From Phytophthora quininea (Eukaryota; Oomycota; Peronosporomycetes; Peronosporales; Peronosporaceae), in assembly GCA_011947345.1 (NCBI GenBank), contig JAAVTG010000663.1, positions 114,945 through 178,944 of the forward strand: a stretch of 64,000 bases of DNA. Reading direction: 5' to 3'. The position numbers and the translations under genes were made by a program. Of this stretch, positions 56,611 to 64,000 are shown in pieces. The notes beneath the pieces are model-generated. The model searched no databases and was not told the origin of the DNA. It saw only the letters and a program-made list of their open reading frames with translations. Numbering within the stretch: position 1 is the stretch's first letter; every line of letters begins with the position of its first letter.

Positions 56611-57089
56611 CGGTAGCGCCTCGGTGCATCGGAATCCGACTCCACATCTCTGCTTGTGCTGCTGCAGTCTTCGTGGATCCAATTCAAGTAGTTGTTGGCC
56701 ATAGCCACAGTACTTGAGTGGGGAAAGGAATTGTGTCGATCTGCGCTCCCGAGTAGCGTTTATAGTGATGACGTGCTTGTGAGCAAAGACGTCGACACAA
56801 CTTGCCGGACGGGAAGGCCTGGGGCTGTCTGCACCGTATCCCCGCCATTCATTGAGACAAAGAGTGTTCATCGCCATCTTCTGCTCCGTTGAAGCCGTGG
56901 CGAGTTTCACGAATCGCGAGCTCTTCGATCTGGAGCGGATGGTTGCATCCATCGATCACGTGACGTTCTACTCACTGGTTTGAGCTCTCGCCATCCTTGT
57001 TCACGAGCTTGCTGTCGCTGCGGAGGGGGTGGCCTGGTGGCTGTAGATCTAGAGCAACCGCTTGGTCTTTCATTCTCCAATCGGTAGTC
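56611..57089. other. intergenic stretch upstream of bZIP E
   Basis: A minus-strand frame is open (56952-56485) but shows no motif outside the bZIP relic. Otherwise this is the presumed promoter of bZIP E. Confidence 0.4.
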
Positions 57090-58154
57090 ATGGACAGCTC
57101 CCTCTACCCGCCCAACCGCCATTCCCTCAGCGACACAATCGTCGGTGGTATCGTACAGCCCAAGGACCATCGATTCGACTATTCGAGCGAGCAGTACTTC
57201 AACGCGGCTTCCCCGTCAAGCCCTTCCTTTCATCGGCCAAGTTCTATTGCGGTTCAAGACGAGGCATCGGAGCGAAAGCGCTCGACTCAGCTCCAGTCTT
57301 CGGCACCGTCAAAGCCGCGGCTAGAGTTTGCTCAGCGATCCAAGTCGCGTCGGGAGCGTTGCAAAATCAACCAAGCTCGCTACCGCAATAAGCAGCGCCA
57401 GCACGTGGAACATCTCGAGAGTGGCGTTCAGCAGCTACATAGCGACATCGACGCTCTCCAAGCTAGGAAGCAGAAGCTCGTCCGCAGCGCCCCAACAGGC
57501 GAGGAAATGTGGAGTGTGGCGGTGGAATACTTTCGACTCTTTCGACACGGCTATACGGTGCCTCCCATTGCTACGAACCCTGCGACCAGCATCCCAGAAC
57601 GGTCTCAACTCGAGTTCCTTCAGGCAACGATGGTGCCCGATATGGACCACAGAGCCTTGGACATTCTGGAGCAGTGGAGACACTTCTCGCTTCACCACAA
57701 GGACGTCAACTACCGGTTGAAGCGGCTGGAGCGAGGTCTGGGCGATTCACTGAAGGCCACGACAACCACCAGCTTCACTATTACCGAGAGCACATTGATG
57801 AACTTGTTCCCGTATTTGGGGAGTTCTGAGGACGACAACGATGGCGAGTGGTCACAAATTGCCAAGCGACTGCTAAACCGGAGGCTCGAGGTGCAAGGAT
57901 CAGTGAATTTCCACTGGGACAGCGCTCGTGGTCGAGTGATGCGGTTGGAAACACAAAGTGATCTGTTGTCGCCGGTGCTGAAGCTGCTCGGCAGTCTCCA
58001 AGACGTCGCTGCTGTCTTTGACGGCGCTCTCATCACTCCAGAATGCAAACTACTCGTTAGGGGAAGGAAGGCGGCAATGGCAGCCCAGCGGTTGACTCGA
58101 AGTGTCATGCATCACGTGATCCTTGTTGACGACGCCGTCTCTCCTCGGATTTGA
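57090..58154 (+). CDS. Cys-type bZIP transcription factor E, intact
   Basis: The only cluster member with no frame break: 354 residues from the ATG at 57090 (MDSSLYPPNRHSLSDTIVGG). The basic region is KSRRERCKINQARYRNKQRQ, with Cys at the invariant Asn position and Arg eight residues on. The helix is HVEHLESGVQQLHSDIDALQ. The C-terminal domain follows: VAVEYFRLFRHGYTVPP, QLEFLQATMVPDMDHRALDI, ITESTLMNLFPYLGSSEDDN, VNFHWDSARGRVMRLET, AVFDGALITPECKLLVR. It then adds about 30 extra residues, AAMAAQRLTRSVMHHVILVD onward, compared with B and C. It serves as the reference for reading the others. Confidence 0.88.
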   Translation: MDSSLYPPNRHSLSDTIVGGIVQPKDHRFDYSSEQYFNAASPSSPSFHRPSSIAVQDEASERKRSTQLQSSAPSKPRLEFAQRSKSRRERCKINQARYRNKQRQHVEHLESGVQQLHSDIDALQARKQKLVRSAPTGEEMWSVAVEYFRLFRHGYTVPPIATNPATSIPERSQLEFLQATMVPDMDHRALDILEQWRHFSLHHKDVNYRLKRLERGLGDSLKATTTTSFTITESTLMNLFPYLGSSEDDNDGEWSQIAKRLLNRRLEVQGSVNFHWDSARGRVMRLETQSDLLSPVLKLLGSLQDVAAVFDGALITPECKLLVRGRKAAMAAQRLTRSVMHHVILVDDAVSPRI

Positions 58155-58330
58155 GGCGACATCGATGATGGCGAATGCTGACTGCGCGCGCGATCAACGC
58201 TGGCAGGACGTTTTGTATGGACAGTGCATGAACATAGGGCATTCGCGGCTCGCAATCGACGATGACCCAAAATCTAGCAAATAGATAACACAGCTGTGAG
58301 TGACCTTGCCAAATTGAAAGAAATCCTCCT

Positions 58331-61300
58331 TCATCTACTTCGTTTAGCTCGACCACCACGTTGTTCGCTGGTGGGTCCGCTACTTGCAGTGGTGATGCCC
58401 AATCGTGCTCTTGAAGCGCTTGAGCTGAGACTTAAACTGCTGGTCGGTCCGCTCGTTCGACTGCCCGGCGTCGCATCCGGATAAACTCCTTTGACATTGA
58501 AAGTCCACTGCATCTCCTCGGTGGTGATCACAAGCTGTCCGGACTGCATCTTGCCATAGCCAGTGGGGGTGAACGAGACCACAAACGACGCTCCGTCCTC
58601 GCTCCCGTACGGGGGCAGCTCTCCCTCGCTGGGATAGACTGTGAATGCACTCGACGAGCCGATGGAGAACTCTGCCTGGAACGCCGCCGACTCTCGAAAC
58701 TGGTTGCGAAGTTGGAAGCCGACGCTGGACGTTTGGTTCAGACTCGACTCGATGGAGAGCACGTCGTCTACTGGCGGGTCGCCAGCATCGAGAGCGACGT
58801 CAAAGCGCCACAGTCCGCCACTTTGTTTCTTAACCAACAAGGCGATTGATCCTCGATATGGTCGCAGCGGCTCAAAGCGAATCGTGTACGGGAGACTGAG
58901 ACTCGGTCGAGAACTTGAGAGCAATGGCAACGGTGTCACAGTTAACGCCCGCTCGATGGCTCTGGCAGTCGCCATCGGGCCAAATCGCTCTGCGTCGATG
59001 TCCCATTCCACCGTGAAGATTTCGTTCTCCAAGTCCATTCCATCAGGAGCGGCGAGCAGTTCACACTCAACGCGCTTCTCAACGAAGTCGCGGGCTTGAC
59101 ACGCTAACGTTGCAAGAACTCGAGGGTGGAGAGGAGCTTCAGCTACGCCACGCAGCGGATATCGCCACTCAAGCTCCGCGTACTCGTCTCCGCCGTTGAC
59201 AATGAGCTCGGCTCGGGTCTCACTCACTACACGCGGTAAAAACGAGATGGGAACCTGAAGCAGCCCAAAGCTCTCGAGGAGTGCCCGCTTCTTCTTGAGC
59301 AGCATGTCGAACACTGGGGAAGCAGTGGACGCTGGTTTGGCCTTTGACGAAGACGATTTCCCTTCCTCTTCAGTCACAAGTTTCACGTCGACACGCAGGG
59401 GAGCAGCGAAAGGATTCTTGAAGGCAAACAGCGTCGAAGCTGCTTCTTGAACGCGCGCAGTCACCACAAGAGGTTTCATCACACTGGGAGCTCGACCTCG
59501 ACCACGAACCGTAAACTCCCAATCACTCGCGACGTCTTTCTCGAAGAAAACGATGCTGGTACTCTCAAAGTCGGACAGTGACGACGGCGTATACTCGACA
59601 ATGACACTAGCTCGACCGAACGGAGACAGCAGCACCCGAGTTGGCACTTTGGTCGAGTTGGTTGCAGAATTTGAGCCTTTGATGGAGAAATTGCGTGTGT
59701 TGCTGATGCGGTACTGCAAGTGAAGCTCTTGGTTGCTCGGGTTCTGGATCCACAGTGGCTGTGTGCAGACGTCCCCGACAGCACACGACATATCGTCGAG
59801 CTCTTGTGGTGCTGCAGACTCGGCGATGAGCTTCAGTCGATACCAAAACTGCCCGATAGCATCGCTGGAAAATAAGATTGCTCCTTCCTCTCCGTCAGTA
59901 ACCAGCAAAGGCGAGTAGACCAATTCGTACACTCCAGACTGCTTGGCTTCTAGTGTGAACGTAGCAGGACCGAGTAGGCCGCGACCTTGGAGCTCGACAG
60001 CGAAAGTAGTTTCACTGTCCAAAGGATTCGCCAGACCAATTTCCACACCCACAGCTTCTCGTACAGGAGCTCTCATTTCCAGCGTGGTCTCTGGCTCTGG
60101 CGGACTAACCGAAGCCTCCACCGTGTACCACAGATATTCGTTCGTTGCTTCGTTCGTGAACGTCACCGAACCAAAGTACGACCCACTTACCAGAGGGCTG
60201 AACGTCAGGGGGTATATGACTTTGCAGGCTGATCCGCTACCGCCAGGAACTGTAATCGTGGAGGCCCCAACAACATCTCGTAAATCGGACTCGACCTTGA
60301 AAACCTGCGGGGCATTTACGTCTCCACCAGGGAGAGCAACCACGTCGAAATGGTGCAAAACACTAGCACGAGCTTGACACGACAGCACGACGTGGTCCTG
60401 AGCAAGCGGTTCTTCGCCATAGCCGCTCAGTTCGAACTCGAATTGCTGCTGTGTCGATGTGTTTAAAAGCACAAAAGTTCTGGTCTCGTGGTACATCCAA
60501 GACGGCGTGAAACTCAGTGGATAAGTCGCCGACCTCTTGGCAGGAACTACGAGACTCGGTGGGCCTGAAAACATCGACGCAGGAGCTTTCCCGTTGCCAT
60601 TTGTGGTCGGAGCGTCAGTGTTGCCATTGCTGAAAATCGCTTTGAGTGACCACGTCGTATCCGTCGGGTTGGAAAGAGGGATCTCTTGTACGATAGTGTG
60701 TCGAGCTGGGGCCACAAATTCAAGTTGGGTCTTGATGTTTGGCTCTTTGACTTTCGCCACGAGGTCGTACACCCGAAGCTCGGTACTACCACACGTCGTG
60801 TTGCGGGACCGTAGCAGCAGTTTGCAAGCATAGCGACCTGCTCCTTTGGCTGGAAGTCGATGAGAACACTATTTGTGCCAGCGAGCGAAGACCGAGGGGT
60901 GCTAAGTCGTGCTTGGTTGGTTTTCAGAGGCATTTTCGGACCCGAGCTGGTGTCGTTGCCAGACCCGTCGGATCTTCCCGACACGGGCATTTGTTTAGCT
61001 GTCCCAGTGGTTAATGTTAACTCTGGGAGTGTTGCCGAGAAGAACGGAGAGTTGAAATCCACGTGGAACCTCGCGTGGTGGGTCTCTTCGCAGCGTTTGA
61101 GACCGTCTTTCAGTTTTGCTCGCAAGTGGCCACTAGCACGCTCAACAAACACTGTCAGTGCACGAGACAGCAGGGGTTCTTGATCGGGATTGTCAGCTCT
61201 CGGACGAATCGGAAGCGGGCAGCTCCAGCCCCAGCTCCACCGACACTTGCAGCACTGGATGCCTCACATTGCATTTCCATCGTCTCAAGACTGGCAGGAA

Positions 61301-64000
61301 GGTGCGCGACAGCATGAACTTCGTACAGGAACTCGCCAATGTTTTCGTCCAGGAACAGCAACTGGCACTTGTAGTTCCCGGGAAGCAGCGGAAGAAACTC
61401 CAGCTTGACTTTGGCGGATCCGTTCTTGCGGATGGAAATTGTAGCCCCGTTGCCCAGTCCTGAGGCTGGAACAGGCAAAACACCACCTTCTACAGCCGGC
61501 GAGTCTTCACCGTTGAGCATACTGCTGCTGTTGCTTCCGGACGTACCAAACTCTGGCAGGTAAAACGGCTGCTGAGCACAAACACACCACGCAGAATCCG
61601 AATCCTCTCCACGATTCTTCCCACCAAGTTTCCTTTGGCCGAAAGCAGCAACATCACTCTCGTTGGAAGAGCTCTCAACTCCTTGCATTGGCGGCCGGTC
61701 CTGGATAGAACGGCGTCGTCCTTGTGACGATGGCAACACGCCAGAAACCGAGATTGATGAGCCGCTTACTCCGCCATTGCCATCACTTGATACCTGCTGC
61801 TGGGTCATCGACAATTTGAACGACGCGTTGGCTGGGAATTGGTTCTCGATCAAAAGCTCCTCCACGCGCTTCTCGTACGTCTTTGTCTCAATTTGAATGA
61901 CCCGCACAGGCTTCCTCGACACGATATTCGACTCGAGCAGAAACACCATCGTTGCTCCTCCTCCACCCATCGAGGAACCGCCACTTAGATCTCCTCGAAC
62001 CGCTTGAAATACCAGTCTAGCCGTCACCTTCCGTGAGAATCGCGGGCGGAAAGTGACGACAAATGCCACCGTTTTTCCAGGATCCAAGACCAGCTCGTTC
62101 GACTCAATAGTGAACTCACTCGCGACTGCACTGGTGTCTCCATTTCCCCCTACTAACCCGTTTGAACCGACAGAATTGCGATCGGCTCCATCCAGGAAAA
62201 CGTGATAACGTAGCGGCCGCGCACTTGGATTCTTCAGCTCGATGCTCTTCTCCATCACTTGGCCCAAGCCGCCGCGGAATTCAATCGTAGCTTTGGGGAT
62301 GAACTGCGGTAAGGTTTGATGTAAATGCAGCAACAACAGCAGAAGCTCGCGTCCTGTATATTGGCGCAAAAATCGCGTCGCATCCAGACCAAAGTCCAGT
62401 CCAAACGCACCGAGAGTCTGTAGCAAAATACTCGCTTGGTGTTGCAACTGCGAAGCTGAGGGAGGACGACGAGATCGAGAAGTGGCGGAGTCGGTGGCCC
62501 ACCGAAAGCAATGATACGCATCCTGGTCGACTGAAAGCGTCGGGATATGGGCAGCTACGATGTGGAAGAACCAGCGTCCGTCGCGTAAATCGCGGCCAAT
62601 GTCAAGTAGCTGCGTTTCAAGAAGATTGCCCTGAGTTGTTGGGGGCTGCATAGTAGCAGGGTTTTGTGGCTTATGGAACGCTCGAATTCGGTCGCACAGC
62701 CACTGGATTAGCACCATCTCCGCCTCGCTGTAGATGTTGCTGCCTTGACAAGCTCGTCCTGCAGAATTTGAAGATTTCTCACCTTTGTGCTTGTCATTCC
62801 GAGTGACCGGATTCCCACCAGAAGGACTGTCGCCATCGCTTTGAACCTGTTGCTGGTACCCTCTCCACGTTATTCTCGAGAGTAGAAAACACTTGATGAC
62901 CTGGTAGATGACCTTCATCCAGGCATTGGAACTCACTGATGGGAATTCATTCGTCAACACTCGACGTCTCGTCACAAACGGAAGCATTGCGATTGAAGGT
63001 GAAGACAACAGAGCAGGGTCGGCTTGCGGATGTTCGCAAGCTCGTAGATAGAACTCCTGTGCTAGCAAGTGCTCTGGGTAAATGTCGTGCACCATAGCGC
63101 CGTAAGATCGAAGAAATCGTAGTAGCTCCACGAACTGGTTCGTGTACTGAGTCAGCTGGTCTTTCTTCGTCGGGGGAGGAGTTGATGCTGCTCCACCATT
63201 TGCATTTGGTTTAGCCCCAGCAGCAGGAGTCGAGTTGGCCTCAGCCTTGCCGTTTTTGCGTTTGCTGTTCGTGCTAGCTCCACGTAGTGAAGGGACAGCC
63301 AACCCACCAGGCTTCTTAGTGCAGATCATGTCGAGGAGTTCATACAGTGGACGGCCGGCGGAGTCGGCAAAATCCTCAGGGAATCGAACCACCGGTGTAC
63401 GAAGGAAGTTGGCGTTGAGATACTGCATCACCAGCTCACTTTCTCCGTCCGCAAAGGCAGGGGAAGAGTTTGATACCATCGCACTCGAGTTGTCGCCATT
63501 TAATCCGTCGACGGATCAACTTCCACGACGCCGTTGGAGTTCTGTGTTGCTGACTCCTTTGTCGCTTTCTCCAACTCGGCTTGTGCTTGTTTGGAGGAGA
63601 GTAAGTAGACTGGAAACCGACCCGATCTGTGAGTGTAGAATTGATAGTCGTTTGAAGGTTTTCCGTCACTCTCGATGCTCTTAGTACTAGCAGCCCCGTC
63701 CTCGCTTGCTTCGCTTCTTGACGACTCTTTTCGACCATGACGAGGCGACCCATTCGATCCTTCGAGTAGCTCTCCAGCAAGACCATGCGCTTGAAGGAAG
63801 CTGTAGTTGGTGAACAAACAGTTCTCTGCACAACCTGCCACCGCTAGTGCGAATGAGTTGCCGTCGGAGTCGAAAATTCGAGACGGCGTTGAAAGCCACG
63901 CTGGTGTTGCTGGTAAACCTCAACTCTACCGGAAGACTCGGACATGCCATACTCAGTGTCTTGCCCCGAGGAAATAACACACTCAATGGTGCTCGTGCAG
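58331..64000 (-). CDS. CFAP47-like cilia/flagella-associated protein, partial at right edge
   Basis: More than 1880 residues run off the right edge. CFAP47 is an axonemal central-pair-associated protein with repeated Ig-like (ASH/MSP) beta domains and a calponin-homology domain. Visible: the ASH-like LPVELRFTSNTSVAFNAV and FDSDGNSFALAVAGCAENC (63.8-63.95 kb); a CH-like region with MVLIQWLCDRIRAFH and LRDGRWFFHIVAAHIP (about 62.5-62.75 kb); then many beta-rich repeats such as GGLGQVMEKSIELKNPSARP, VFLDGADRN, FEVALQ-like units and SGSYFGSVTFTNEATNEYLW. It ends at 58331 after a Ser/Arg-rich tail. Single missing bases are implied near 63885, 63510, 61160 (CCCC) and 60850. Expected to function in the zoospore flagellum. 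Confidence 0.78.

Noticed and set aside
1..64000. CRISPR arrays, rRNA or tRNA genes
   Set aside because: No regularly spaced direct repeats, rRNA-like conserved blocks or cloverleaf with a recognisable B-box caught my eye; a covariance-model scan would be decisive for tRNA.

Overview
The window reads as nuclear DNA of a plant-pathogenic oomycete, most like Phytophthora or another member of the Peronosporales. The evidence is dense genes on both strands, GC-rich third codon positions, few short GT-AG introns (about 56 to 90 bases), oomycete-type protein families (M96 mating-specific START-like proteins, bZIPs with a Cys in the basic region, a family of short HRDxSLEN kinases), and a flagellar protein (CFAP47) expected in an organism with zoospores.

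Layout. 0-10 kb: a broken short kinase (661-1599, -), a possible secreted repeat protein (2866-3432, +), an IQ-motif/C2H2 protein (3449-6259, -), a small unknown gene (6557-6975, +), an intact kinase (7839-8705, +) and a mitochondrial short/branched-chain acyl-CoA dehydrogenase (8930-10185, -). 10-27 kb is mostly conserved housekeeping or signalling: a lipid-anchored protein with five RGS-like domains (10680-13967, +), the TIM14/PAM18 import J-protein (14050-14535, +), a long DOCK-type Rho GEF (14627-20901, -), exosome subunit RRP41 (21102-22021, +), a LIN54/TSO1-type CXC protein (22277-23873, +) and two tandem M96 proteins (23888-26474, +). A kinase with NFG in place of DFG follows (27053-28087, -).

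29.4-39.4 kb is a four-member cluster of an unrecognised family with about eleven membrane segments. One copy is truncated and points opposite to the other three, and one has lost an intron. 39.5-44.6 kb is a large, near-perfect inverted repeat (arms about 2.15 kb, spacer about 0.7 kb) with a kinase gene in each arm; the left one is broken by 2 bases. 44.6-49.4 kb is a transposon graveyard: a Tc1/mariner remnant, a MULE-like fragment and a decayed Fanzor (eukaryotic TnpB-like) gene that still shows all three RuvC motifs. 50-64 kb: a TrmA-family tRNA uracil-5-methyltransferase (50142-51957, -), a cluster of five bZIP genes or relics whose DNA-contact Asn is replaced by Cys (52.2-58.2 kb), and CFAP47 running off the right edge (58331->64000, -).

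In nearly every long gene, including essential ones, the reading frame is interrupted at several points. In most cases one missing base, very often in a homopolymer run, restores a protein with family motifs on both sides of the break. The simplest reading is unpolished single-base deletions in the assembly, so a broken frame alone should not be taken here as evidence of a pseudogene. Gene ends below are given for the whole locus, with the frame breaks noted.
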